Source of the DNA: Streptomyces cellulosae
Lineage (GTDB): Bacteria > Actinomycetota > Actinomycetes > Streptomycetales > Streptomycetaceae
DNA: 64,000 nucleotides
Assembly (NCBI RefSeq): GCF_000721105.1
Contig: NZ_JOEV01000037.1
Span: 14,602 to 78,601 of the forward strand
Direction: 5' to 3'
In this document: one piece after another, positions 26,141 to 34,594 of the stretch
How positions within the stretch are numbered: position 1 is the stretch's first letter
Layout of the letters: each line of letters starts with the position of its first letter
Notes under the pieces: model-generated
Told to the model about the DNA's origin: nothing
The model's database searches: none
What the model saw: the letters and a program-made list of their open reading frames with translations, nothing else
Made by a program: the position numbers and the translations under genes

Positions 26141-27481
26141 CTACGGAACCCGCGTCGGCTCACTCTGGAAGGTGCGCAGACGGTCCTCGCCCACGCGCGC
26201 CCTGGCCTGCGGGTCCGTCACCCCCAGCCCCGGGCGCGGAGCGAGACACAGCACGCCCACCTTGCCGATGTGCTCGTTGGTCTGAACACTCCTGACGGCC
26301 GTAGCGACCTCGTCCAGTGTGTACGTCTTCGACAGGGCCGGCAGCAAACGGCCCATGGTGAACAGCCGGTTGACTTCCCACTGTTCATGCAGGTTGGCCC
26401 CGTGGCTTCCGATGATCCTCTTGAGCCGCATCCACAAGTAGCGGTTGTCGTAGGTGTGCTGGTACCCGGTACTGGAACCGCATGTGACCACTGTCCCTCC
26501 GCGTCTGGCGAGAAAGACCGAGGCTCCGAACGTCTTCTCGCCGACGTGCTCGAAGACGATGTGCGGGTCGTCACCCACCGCGTCACGCACAGCGGTGCCG
26601 AGCCTCTTCCAACCCTCCGGCCGCTGCAGCAGGGTGGGGTCACCCTCGTCGAGCTCCGAGCGGTTGATGACGGCCTCGCATCCGAGGGACCGCAACAGGT
26701 CCGCCTTCTGGCGGGAGTTCACCACGCCGACCGGAATGCCGCCGCCGTTGCGGACGAGTTGGACCGCGTAGGAACCGAGACCGCCGGTCGCCCCCCAGAT
26801 CAGCACTACATCGCCCTGTTTCATCTGCGCGCCGCGATCGCTGACCAGCATGCGGTACGCCGTGCCGGCACACAGGGGATTGGCGGCGGCCTCTTCCCAG
26901 CTGAGCAGCGCCGGCTTGGGCATCAGTTGGCTCGCCCGCACGATCGCGTAGTGCGCCAGTCCGCCGAAGTTCGTCTCGAAACCCCACGCCTTCTGTCCGT
27001 GGCCGAGCATGCCGTCCCGATGTGTCTCATGGTCCTGGTCGTCGACGTACGCCGTCGCCACCACCACGTGGTCTCCGACCCTCCACTTGCGCACGGACGA
27101 CCCCGTGCGCACGATGACGCCTGCGGCGTCCGACCCGACCACGTGGTACGGGAGGTCATGGCGCCGCTCCCACCCGCCTGCCTTTCCCATCTGTTTCAGG
27201 AACTGAAACGTCGGCAGGGGCTCGAACATCGCGGTCCACACGGTGTTGTAGTTGACGGAGCTCGCCATCACGGCGATCAGTGCTTCGTCCGGGGCCAGTT
27301 CGGGCATCGGGACCTGGTCCACGGACAGGGACTTCCGCACGTCCTTCTCGTCGGTGTCCTGGAACATCTTGGTGTCGGCCAGATGCACCGTCGCCGCGGC
27401 GAACTGGTCGGGCAGGGGCAGCTTCTCCAGCGTGGCCCCGTCGGCACCCGCGATGACGGCTTCGGACATGGTCGTGCTCAT
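26141..27481 (-). CDS. ccr: crotonyl-CoA carboxylase/reductase
   Basis: This 447-residue MDR enzyme has all landmarks of CCRs: SSVNYNTVWTAMFEPLPTFQ, YHVVGSDAAGVIVRTGSSVR, VATAYVDDQDHETH, AWGFETNFGGLAHYAIVRAS, LIWGATGGLGSYAVQLVRNG, then DNRYLWMRLKRIIGSH and HIGKVGVLCLAPRPGLGV. CCRs reductively carboxylate 2-enoyl-CoA with NADPH and CO2 to give alkylmalonyl-CoA extenders. After GSH this protein has Gly-Ala-Asn, where crotonyl-specific enzymes usually read GSHFAN; losing the Phe should widen the acyl pocket. The ATG at 27481 has GGGGAG upstream. The gene converges on the PKS gene; the 235-bp gap carries a 26-bp imperfect repeat near 26045-26095. It probably feeds the AT of that PKS. Confidence 0.92.
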   Translation of the reverse strand: MSTTMSEAVIAGADGATLEKLPLPDQFAAATVHLADTKMFQDTDEKDVRKSLSVDQVPMPELAPDEALIAVMASSVNYNTVWTAMFEPLPTFQFLKQMGKAGGWERRHDLPYHVVGSDAAGVIVRTGSSVRKWRVGDHVVVATAYVDDQDHETHRDGMLGHGQKAWGFETNFGGLAHYAIVRASQLMPKPALLSWEEAAANPLCAGTAYRMLVSDRGAQMKQGDVVLIWGATGGLGSYAVQLVRNGGGIPVGVVNSRQKADLLRSLGCEAVINRSELDEGDPTLLQRPEGWKRLGTAVRDAVGDDPHIVFEHVGEKTFGASVFLARRGGTVVTCGSSTGYQHTYDNRYLWMRLKRIIGSHGANLHEQWEVNRLFTMGRLLPALSKTYTLDEVATAVRSVQTNEHIGKVGVLCLAPRPGLGVTDPQARARVGEDRLRTFQSEPTRVP

Positions 27482-27817
27482 TGAGTCTCCCCAATTCCCG
27501 GGCTGCGTGAGGCTGCCCTTCAGTTCACCGGCTGATGGTCCCCGCCACTTGTACAAAGCAAGCTGCCTGCCTCGTCGCGCCGCAACCGCACAGTCCTCCA
27601 TCTGGCTCCTGCCCGCGAGGAGGACCCCTGTCGGCAACGGGTGGAACGGCATCCGCGCCTTCGCGCGAAGGGCGTAACGGCCTACAGGAAGGGCGATCAG
27701 GTGGGGGACGGAAGGCCGGAGCCTCGGCCGGGATGACGGCCGCACCCTGCGGCGGACGTCCACCCTCCCGCAGCCGGCCAAGCCCGACAGATAATCACAT
27801 TTCCCTAAAAACGGTGT

Positions 27818-27841
27818 GTCGGCTGGCATTCGATAGCCGAC
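27818..27841. promoter_or_regulatory. inverted repeat between divergent ccr and acyltransferase genes
   Basis: GTCGGCT and AGCCGAC are perfect 7-bp arms around a 10-base AT-richer centre, 57 bp before the likely start of the exported acyltransferase. It could be an operator for the 415-bp divergent region or a 5' leader hairpin. Confidence 0.4.
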
Positions 27842-27897
27842 CTCGACACGGTATGCATGTGTATGTCGATATTGCCCCTGATCCCCGCTGGTACACG

Positions 27898-28896
27898 ATG
27901 CTCACCAGCCGGGCACGCCTCACCGGCTGCTCGCTCCTGGCCTGTCTCCTGCTCCTCACACCGCTGTACGGCACCGCGACAGCCGCGGCCGGCGACGGCG
28001 TGGAGCAAACGTCCCGGTCGGCCGACACCGGCGCCCGGATCACAGCCGTCAGCGAACTCGACGCCCGCACGCTGGACATGACCGTCCGGTCACGGGCCAT
28101 GCGAAGCTCCGTACGGGTCCGCGTCATTCTCCCCAAGAGCTGGAGGAGCGAGCGGAGACGCACGTTCCCTGTGCTCTACATGCTGCACGGCGGGGAGGAC
28201 GACTACACCTCCTGGACGCGCGAGACGGACGTCGAGGCACTGGCGGAGAACTCCGAGGTACTTGTCGTGATGCCCGACGGCGGCAGACACGGCTACTACT
28301 CCGACTGGTACGTCGGCACGCCCCGCTGGGAGACGTTCCACACCGTCGAACTGGTCCGGCTCATGGAGAGGAGATTCCGCGCGAACTCCTCCCGTGCCGT
28401 CCTGGGTCTGTCCATGGGGGGCTTCGGCGCCCTCAACTACGCGGCGCGTCACCGGGGCATGTACCGGTACGTGGCGTCCATGAGCTCGTACGTCGACCTC
28501 GACGAACCCTCGGTGCGTTACCTCCTCGGCCTCACCTCCGCCATGGAAGGCGTCGACCTCAAGCAGGTCTGGGGCGACCCGAAGGAACGCGACGACATCT
28601 GGCGGGCTCACAACCCGGCCGCCCGGCCACGCGCCTTCCGCGGCACGAAGGTGCACCTGTCCGCGGGAAGCGGAACGCCCGGACCGATGGACGAGGGCCA
28701 TTCGTTCCCTGTGCTCGTGGTGGGCTCGGCGGCGGAAACAGCACTTCCGGCATCGGTGAAGAGATTTGCCGAATCGCTCCGGTCGGTGGGCGTGGATGTC
28801 TCGACGAACCTCTACGAACCCGGAACGCACTCCTGGCCCTACTGGCAGCGTGAACTGCACCTCATCTGGCCCACGGTGATGAAGGAACTCTCGTAA
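27898..28896 (+). CDS. exported antigen 85-like acyltransferase/esterase
   Basis: From ATG 27898 the 332-residue protein opens with a signal peptide (MLTSRARLTGCSLLACLLLL, probably cut after GTATAAA). An upstream in-frame ATG at 27853 would spoil the signal. The PF00756 fold is shown by FPVLYMLHGGEDDYTSWTRE, YYSDWYVG, WETFHTVEL and nucleophile GLSMGGFGALNY (Ser172). Glu280 and His311 in GTHSWPYW complete the triad. GTHSWxYW, SDWY and WETF are shared with mycobacterial antigen 85 mycolyltransferases (GTHSWEYW there), and the Glu-His spacing is nearly the same. General esterases of this fold are common in Streptomyces, so mycolyltransferase-like activity is inferred from the context: FAAL, Pks13-like PKS, CCR and a glycosyltransferase are adjacent. 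Confidence 0.82.
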   Translation: MLTSRARLTGCSLLACLLLLTPLYGTATAAAGDGVEQTSRSADTGARITAVSELDARTLDMTVRSRAMRSSVRVRVILPKSWRSERRRTFPVLYMLHGGEDDYTSWTRETDVEALAENSEVLVVMPDGGRHGYYSDWYVGTPRWETFHTVELVRLMERRFRANSSRAVLGLSMGGFGALNYAARHRGMYRYVASMSSYVDLDEPSVRYLLGLTSAMEGVDLKQVWGDPKERDDIWRAHNPAARPRAFRGTKVHLSAGSGTPGPMDEGHSFPVLVVGSAAETALPASVKRFAESLRSVGVDVSTNLYEPGTHSWPYWQRELHLIWPTVMKELS

Positions 28897-28988
28897 CGAA
28901 CCCGGCTTCGTCCGTGAGCGGGGCGCGCTGTCCGCCCCACGGTCATCCCGGCAGGGGCGACAGGCGTACGACCAGGATCGAGGCAGGC

Positions 28989-30230
28989 ATGGGCCGAACA
29001 GTAGTGATCTTTGCCGCGGGGTCGCGTGGGGACGTCCAGCCGTGCCTGGCCCTGGGCAGGGCACTGACCCGCCAGGGCGATGCCGTCCGCCTGCTGGCCA
29101 GTGCCCGCTACCGGCAACTGATCACCGAGGCGGGGCTGCAGTTCCACTCGCTCCCGGCGGACCCGAGCGAGATCATCGAATCTCCCGAAGGGCAGGAACT
29201 GCTGGCCGGCCGACGCAACCCGGTGGCCTTCATCCGCGGCATGGACCGGATCATGCGGCCACTTTTCTCCCGCTTGCTGGCACAGACTCAGGCGGGTGCC
29301 GAGGGCGCCGACCTCGTTCTGGCGCCCACACTCGGTCTCCTCGGGGTCCACCTGAGCCAGTATCTGCGCATCCCGCACGCGATCATCCACTTCCAGCCGA
29401 GCCAGCCCACGGGAGCGTTCTCCCACCCGTTCACCCCGGCTGCGCGATTCCTCGGTCCGTTCGGGAACCGCCTCAGCTTCGAGGCGGTCGACCTGGGATC
29501 GTGGCTGGTGTGCCGTCGGTACATCAACACATGGCGCAGGGAGGGACTCGGTCTTCCCGCCCTCTCCCGTCTCGGCCCCCGCCGCCGGGTGCGCCGGGCT
29601 CCCGTGCTGTGCGCGTTCAGCCCCACCGTCGTACCCCGGCCGCCCGACTGGGGACCCAACGTCCATCTGACCGGTTTCTGGCACCACGAACAGCCGCTGT
29701 GGAAACCGCCACGGCGCCTGCTCGGCTTCCTGGACGACGGGCCTCCACCGGTGTACGTGGGCTTCGGCAGCATGAAGACCAGCGACCCCGAGGCCACCGA
29801 CCGTGTCGTGCGCGCCGCGCTGCGAAGCGCGGGACTGCGTGGAGTCCTGGCCGGAGACCCTGCCACGAGCGATGACGACATGCTCGTGGTCGAGGACACA
29901 CCCCACAGCTGGCTGTTCCCCCGTATGGCTGCGGTGGTCCACCACGGCGGTGCGGGCACCACTGCCGCGGCGCTGCGTTCTGGAGTGCCGTCCCTGGTCT
30001 GCCCCTTCTTCGGCGACCAGCCCTACTGGGCCGACCGGGTCCACAGCCTCGGAGTGGGGCCGAAGCCCCTGCCGTCCCGGCAGCTCACCGTCTCCGCTCT
30101 CGCCGGCCGCCTGCGAGCGGTCAGCGAGGACGGCGGCCATGCCGAGGCGGCCCGTCGGCTGGGCCGTGCGCTGACAGCCGAGGACGGTGTCGGACGTGCC
30201 TGCACCGTCCTGAACGAGCTTGTCGGGTAG
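28989..30230 (+). CDS. UGT-family glycosyltransferase (GT1/GT28-like)
   Basis: This 413-residue protein begins VVIFAAGSRGDVQPCLALGR, the N-terminal GT28/sterol-glucosyltransferase-like nucleotide-sugar fold. It ends with the donor-binding motif VVHHGGAGTTAAALRSGVPS, LVCPFFGDQPYWADRV. The middle contains VYVGFGSMKTSD. There is no signal or membrane segment, so it acts in the cytoplasm or at the inner membrane face, probably on a lipid or polyketide hydroxyl. It lies 92 bp after the antigen-85-like gene on the same strand, probably in one transcript. In the context it could glycosylate the beta-hydroxy acid or make the acceptor glycolipid. ATG 28989 is chosen over an upstream in-frame start that would add a non-homologous leader. 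Confidence 0.87.
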   Translation: MGRTVVIFAAGSRGDVQPCLALGRALTRQGDAVRLLASARYRQLITEAGLQFHSLPADPSEIIESPEGQELLAGRRNPVAFIRGMDRIMRPLFSRLLAQTQAGAEGADLVLAPTLGLLGVHLSQYLRIPHAIIHFQPSQPTGAFSHPFTPAARFLGPFGNRLSFEAVDLGSWLVCRRYINTWRREGLGLPALSRLGPRRRVRRAPVLCAFSPTVVPRPPDWGPNVHLTGFWHHEQPLWKPPRRLLGFLDDGPPPVYVGFGSMKTSDPEATDRVVRAALRSAGLRGVLAGDPATSDDDMLVVEDTPHSWLFPRMAAVVHHGGAGTTAAALRSGVPSLVCPFFGDQPYWADRVHSLGVGPKPLPSRQLTVSALAGRLRAVSEDGGHAEAARRLGRALTAEDGVGRACTVLNELVG

Positions 30231-30231
30231 C

Positions 30232-30315
30232 CCCCTTTCCCCGTCCCTCCCCGTCTTTCCCCGTCTTTCCCCGTCTTTCCCCGTCTTTCCCCGTCTTTCC
30301 CCGTCTTTCCCCGTC
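30232..30315. repeat. 10-bp minisatellite (CCCCGTCTTT)n
   Basis: Six perfect and several imperfect copies of CCGTCTTTCC (equivalent to CCCCGTCTTT) start 2 bp after the glycosyltransferase stop codon and fill the gap toward the convergent SDR gene. The same CCCGTCT core forms the 8-bp repeat at 63290. Confidence 0.9.
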
Positions 30316-30432
30316 CCGAGAGTCAACAGACCCACCCACGGTGCACGCGGCCCTGGGCCAGTTGGCCGTGGTCCGCGCTCGCCTCGTCGGCGCCGCCACT
30401 CGTACGCCGCACTGGAGTACCGGCAGGTCGCG

Positions 30433-31146
30433 TCAGTCGAGCGGGACGCCTGTGTGGCTCTCCAGGGCCTGGAGAAGGCGGGCCTGGAACTTCTCGTCGC
30501 GCGCCGCCGGGTGTGGTGTCTGCGTCTGCCGGTGATACCAGTAGCCGCCGGTGCTCGGGGTCACGGCGTGGTGCGTGGCGAGCCACACCTGTGTCCGGTG
30601 CCCGGCGGTCAGGTCGTCGGGTGCGCCGGCGCCGCCCATCCGTGTGGGCACCCACCCGGGGTCGACCGCATGGCTCGAGGTTCCTTCCCAACGGGACGCG
30701 AAGGCGAACGCGAGAGTGGTGACCCACAGCTTGCTGTCGTCGTAGGTCGCGGTGCCGGCGGTCAGCCGCCCCAGATCGGTGGAGCCGGTGCGGTGCATGG
30801 AGCTGCTGAGGTGGACGAGCCTGGCCGGTTTCTCCATCAGGGCGGTCAGCAGGTAGGGCGCGACGGTGTTGACGGTGCTCGCATCGCGCGAGCGCATGGT
30901 GCCGGCGTTGTGGATGACGGCGTCGAAGCGGCCGAATCCGCCTGCTTGCCGGGCGACGTCGCGGATCTCGTCGACGACGGCGAGGTCCCCCGTGACGACG
31001 CCTTCCCACCGGGCGGTGTCCTCCGCGCCGGAGAGACGGGCCGGGTTGCGGACGTGGACGACCACGTCGTGCCCGCCGCCGGCCAACGCGTTCGCCGTGT
31101 CGCGTCCGAGCCCGCTGGAAGCCCCGGTCACCAGAATCAGTGCCAT
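30433..31146 (-). CDS. short-chain dehydrogenase/reductase
   Basis: This 237-residue SDR has the nucleotide-binding motif LVTGASSGLGRDTANALAGG, the structural NAG motif (AVIHNAGTM) and a catalytic Ser-Tyr-Lys set (VHLSSSMH, YDDSK). After it comes VDPGWVPTRMGG, where classical SDRs have PG. GAGAGG lies before ATG 31146. It probably oxidises or reduces a small hydroxyl or carbonyl compound with NAD(P). The broken XRE regulator lies directly upstream on the same strand and a zinc-type ADH is divergent, so the three once formed one locus. Confidence 0.88.
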   Translation of the reverse strand: MALILVTGASSGLGRDTANALAGGGHDVVVHVRNPARLSGAEDTARWEGVVTGDLAVVDEIRDVARQAGGFGRFDAVIHNAGTMRSRDASTVNTVAPYLLTALMEKPARLVHLSSSMHRTGSTDLGRLTAGTATYDDSKLWVTTLAFAFASRWEGTSSHAVDPGWVPTRMGGAGAPDDLTAGHRTQVWLATHHAVTPSTGGYWYHRQTQTPHPAARDEKFQARLLQALESHTGVPLD

Positions 31147-31239
31147 GTCAGACCTCTCCTGTCGGTGTGTGGTGATAGGTGCGGTGAACTGGTCGGGAGT
31201 CCCCGCGCGCTTGCCCAGGTCGTAGTGCGCCGGCCCGCG

Positions 31240-31852
31240 CGGACGAAACCCCGCCGTCGGCAGACGCGGCGATCACGTCGGCGGAGCGGTCGGAGGCCGA
31301 AGGGAAGGGGTGGTGGCCGTTTGCCGAGTGGCGGAAAGCGGCGGGCGGCGGTGTCCAGGAACTGGTGGCGGGCCAGGTTCGGCGGCTGGGTGTCGCTGTC
31401 GTACAGGTCGGCGAAGAAGGCGCGGGCGAGCTGGTTGGCGGCCAGGACGTCCAGACGGCCGTTGACGACGAACGCGGGCCCGGCTGTGACGGCGTCCAGG
31501 GTCCACTGCAGGCTCTTGTGCAAGGTCCGCTGCCGGTCGGAACGCCGTCGGGGGCGGGCGAGGGTGTCGGAGCCCGGCTGGGCCTGCGCCAGGTGGAGCA
31601 GGTGAGCCCGTTCGGCGTCATCGAGTCGGAGGGCGCGGGCGATGGCTTCGAGCACGGCCGGTGAGACGCCGGCGAGATTGCCTCGCTCCAGTTTGGCGTA
31701 GTACTCGACGCTGACGTCCGCCAGCGCCGCGACCTCGCTGCGGCGCAAACCGGTGACACGGCGCCGGGTGCCGGCCGGAAGCCCCGCCTGCTCCGGGTGA
31801 TCTTGGCTCGCCGCGAGGTCAGGATCTCGCGGACTTCGTCACGGTTGTCCAC
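31240..31852 (-). pseudogene. XRE/MmyB-like regulator with frameshifts
   Basis: A GTG at 31852 opens VDNRDEVREILTSRRAKIT. One missing C near 31797 changes the frame, after which LRRSEVAALADVSVEYYAKL, ERGNLAGVSPAVLEAIARAL and RLDDAERAHLLHLAQA continue, the HTH of actinobacterial MmyB-type regulators. The C-terminal ligand-like domain (ANQLARAFFADLYDSDTQPP, HQFLDTAARRF) again loses frame after about residue 175. The usual RTRWAAHxVR end is not readable. Two frameshifts make it a pseudogene unless they are sequencing errors. Its operator at 31884 is intact. Confidence 0.75.
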
Positions 31853-31883
31853 GACACGACCGTACGACCGCGTCCGCCGGGTT

Positions 31884-31906
31884 GGGGTGTACTGCCAGTA
31901 CACCCC
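31884..31906. promoter_or_regulatory. perfect inverted repeat operator
   Basis: Arms GGGGTGTACT and AGTACACCCC are exactly complementary around a 3-base centre (GCC). The site lies 32 bp before the GTG of the XRE regulator gene, between it and the divergent zinc-ADH gene. Its quality suggests a strong regulator site, probably bound by the XRE protein when it was functional. Confidence 0.75.
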
Positions 31907-32180
31907 TCACCAGTAACTCGCTGCCCGCACGGAATCGGGCTTGTATGGATGGCGTGGGACTGTCCGCTTCGCCGTCACCGGTGGTGCGGCGGGCACCCCG
32001 CCCGGACGGTTTCGCCCGGGACCTGAACGCCGGTGACGTAGCACGCGAGACGGCCGAACGAGCCCCGGACAGCCGGAGAAGCGGCGATGGGGGGCGCGTC
32101 ACCCACCAGGGAATGATTCGGCGCCGCAGGCGCAGGTACACGTGAAGCAAGCGAAGCAAGGCAAGCAAGGAGATTCAGGT

Positions 32181-33203
32181 ATGCGTGGCGTAGTCATGTA
32201 CAAGGCCGGTGACGTCCGGGTCGAGGACCGTGACGACCCGAAGATCATCGAGCCCACCGACGCCGTCGTCCGGCTGACCGCAACCTGCATCTGCGGCTCC
32301 GACCTGTGGCCCTACCGCGGGGTCGAGCCCGCCGATCACACGGCCATGGGACACGAGTACGCGGGCGTGGTCGAGGAGGTCGGTTCCGACGTGAAGAACG
32401 TCAAGCCCGGCGACTTCGTCGTCGGGTCGTTCGTGATCTCCGACAACACCTGCGAGATCTGCCGCTCCGGCTACCAGTCCGGCTGCGTCCACCGGGAGTT
32501 CGTGGCGGGAGCGATCGGCACCCAGGCCGAGAAGGCCCGCATCCCGCACGCGGACGGCACCCTCGTTCCCACGCCGGGACAGCCGGACGAGGACCTGATC
32601 CCCTCGCTGCTGGCGGCCTCCGACGTGCTCGGCACCGGCTGGTACGGCGCCGTCGCGGCCGAGGCCGGACCCGGCAAGACGGTCGCGGTCGTCGGCGACG
32701 GCGCGGTCGGTCTGATGGCCGTCCTCGCCGCCAAGCAGCTGGGCGCGGAGCGGATCATCGCGATGTCCCGACACCCGGAACGGCAGGAGCTGGCCCGGTA
32801 CTACGGCGCGACCGACATCGTCGAGGAGCGCGGTGACGAAGGCGTCGCGAAGATCAAGGAACTCACGGGCGGCCTGGGGGCGCACTCGGTGGTCGAGGCC
32901 GTCGGAACCCAGGAGTCGACGATGCAGGCCATCGGTGCCACCCGCCCCGGCGGACACCTGGGTTTCGTCGGCGTCAACTACGACGTCACGATCAAGGGCA
33001 TCGACCTGTTCTTCGCCGGCATCCACGTGGAAGGCGGCCCCGCCCCGGTGCGCCGGTTCCTGCCAGACCTGATCCAGCTCGTCTGGGACCGCAAGATCGA
33101 CCCCGGCAGGGTCTTCGACCTCACCCTGCCGCTGGACCAGGCCGCGGAGGGCTACACCGCCATGGACGAGCGGCGCGCCACCAAGGTGCTCCTCACCCTC
33201 TGA
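32181..33203 (+). CDS. zinc-type alcohol dehydrogenase
   Basis: This 340-residue MDR enzyme has catalytic zinc ligands in CICGSDLWPYRG and GHEYAG. The Rossmann motif is VAVVGDGAVGLMAVLAAKQL. The structural zinc lobe is incomplete: CEICRSGYQSGC supplies three Cys, and the first ligand of the usual four is absent. ATG 32181 is preceded by AAGGAG, unlike the upstream in-frame start at 32142. MDR enzymes of this group oxidise short alcohols, polyols or glutathione adducts. The perfect operator at 31884 and the divergent XRE pseudogene suggest that it was regulated by that protein and may now be deregulated. Confidence 0.88.
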   Translation: MRGVVMYKAGDVRVEDRDDPKIIEPTDAVVRLTATCICGSDLWPYRGVEPADHTAMGHEYAGVVEEVGSDVKNVKPGDFVVGSFVISDNTCEICRSGYQSGCVHREFVAGAIGTQAEKARIPHADGTLVPTPGQPDEDLIPSLLAASDVLGTGWYGAVAAEAGPGKTVAVVGDGAVGLMAVLAAKQLGAERIIAMSRHPERQELARYYGATDIVEERGDEGVAKIKELTGGLGAHSVVEAVGTQESTMQAIGATRPGGHLGFVGVNYDVTIKGIDLFFAGIHVEGGPAPVRRFLPDLIQLVWDRKIDPGRVFDLTLPLDQAAEGYTAMDERRATKVLLTL

Positions 33204-33270
33204 CCGGCCCTGGCCACTCCGGGCCCGCCCCACGTCGCGGCAGCGGGGCGAGCCGGCCGCCTCTCCTCCG

Positions 33271-34374
33271 CTAGCAGCTGCCGTCGGACACCTTCAGCCC
33301 CTTGTTGGCGCCCGCCGTCCGGCTCACGATGGCCGGCACGCAACTGGCGCCGTCGAGGGTGTAGGCGTAGGGGATGCTGACCGTGGTGTTGGACTGCGGG
33401 TTGGGCCCGGCCGGGTGGTTCTCGCTGCCGGGGCTCGACCAGGACACGTTGTCGAAGACGTTTCCGCTGACCTGCCAGTAGCCGGCCGCGTCGGTGTAGA
33501 AGGTGCCCAGGACGTCCTTGGAATTCTTGAAGTAGTTGTTGTCCACCTTCGCGCGGGCCCCGGCTCGGGCGTTGATGCCGGACTCGTTGAGGCTCACATA
33601 GGAGTTGTTGTAGATGTGGGCTGTACCGCCACGCAGCAGGGGCGCGCGGGAGTCGATGTTCTCGTACAGGTTGTGGTGGTAGGTGACGAAGCCGTTCGAC
33701 AGGTCGCTCTCACTGGACCCGACGAGTCCGCCGCGGCCGGAGTTGCGCAGGATGCTGTAGGACAGCGTCACGTACTGGGTGTTGTCCTTCATGTCGAAGA
33801 GGCCGTCGAACCCCTCCGCCTCCCCACCCGACGCCACCAGGGTGGTGTGATCGACCCAGACGTTGCGGACGTTGCGCTCCATGCCGATGGCATCACCGCC
33901 GTTGGACGTGGGCGAGCCCGACTTCTTGACGTTCCGGACGGTCACGTTCTGGATGATGATGTTGCGGGCGTCGCGTATGTGGATGCCCAACTGGTCGAAG
34001 ACGGCGCCGCTGCCGACCCCGACGATCGTGACGTTGCTGATCTGCTTGAGTTCGATCACGCCGGCGGCAGTGTTGCAGCTGTCTCCCGACACCTTGCTGG
34101 TGTTGCCGTGGTTGATGGTCCCCTCGACCTCGATGGTGATCGGGGTGCTGCTGCTGGCCCGGCCGCACAGGGCCGCGTGGATCGCGGTTCCCGTGGTGGC
34201 CCGCACCGTCTGCCCGCCCGCACCGCCGGTGGTCCCGCCGTTCTGGGTCGCGTAGCCGGTGGCGCTACCGGTCGCTGCCGATGCCTCGGGTATCGACAGC
34301 ACCGCACCGGTCGCGGCCGCCAGGGCCATTGTCGCCAGCGCCGCATGGAGTCGCAGTGCGACTGGTCGCCTCAT
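33271..34374 (-). CDS. secreted pectate lyase (PL1 family)
   Basis: This 367-residue protein starts at ATG 34374 (GGGGAGGCGAGG upstream) with a Sec signal (MRRPVALRLHAALATMALAA, cut near EASAA). The right-handed beta-helix is evident from ITIEVEGTINHGNTSKVSGD, NIIIQNVTVRNVKKSG, GMERNVRNVWVDHTTL, GLFDMKDNTQYVTLSYSILR and TYHHNLYENIDSRAPLLRGG. The DHTTL and YHHN-xxxxxxR-P segments hold the calcium-binding Asp and catalytic Arg typical of PL1 lyases. It cleaves polygalacturonate by beta-elimination outside the cell. A LacI-type palindrome lies about 220 bp upstream. Confidence 0.9.
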   Translation of the reverse strand: MRRPVALRLHAALATMALAAATGAVLSIPEASAATGSATGYATQNGGTTGGAGGQTVRATTGTAIHAALCGRASSSTPITIEVEGTINHGNTSKVSGDSCNTAAGVIELKQISNVTIVGVGSGAVFDQLGIHIRDARNIIIQNVTVRNVKKSGSPTSNGGDAIGMERNVRNVWVDHTTLVASGGEAEGFDGLFDMKDNTQYVTLSYSILRNSGRGGLVGSSESDLSNGFVTYHHNLYENIDSRAPLLRGGTAHIYNNSYVSLNESGINARAGARAKVDNNYFKNSKDVLGTFYTDAAGYWQVSGNVFDNVSWSSPGSENHPAGPNPQSNTTVSIPYAYTLDGASCVPAIVSRTAGANKGLKVSDGSC

Positions 34375-34594
34375 CCTCGCCTCCCCATTCGTCTTCCCAA
34401 CTCGTTCGGATGCTGGTGTTGCTGCTGCATGCCGTGGTCGTGTCAGTCGGCCGCCGGGTTTCCGACCTGCCGCCGGGCAGGTCGATGCCGACGCGGATTC
34501 GCGTGCTCCCCCCCTCGATGTGGCTCGGGTCGTGCGACGACGCGGTTGGTTCGAGGACATGAATGGAGCCGATGGCCTACTACGCATCACCGCA

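Noticed and set aside
22546..26163. 1205-codon open frame antisense to the PKS gene
   Set aside because: It is the third-position shadow expected opposite a GC-rich coding frame, full of Arg/Gly/Pro with no family similarity.
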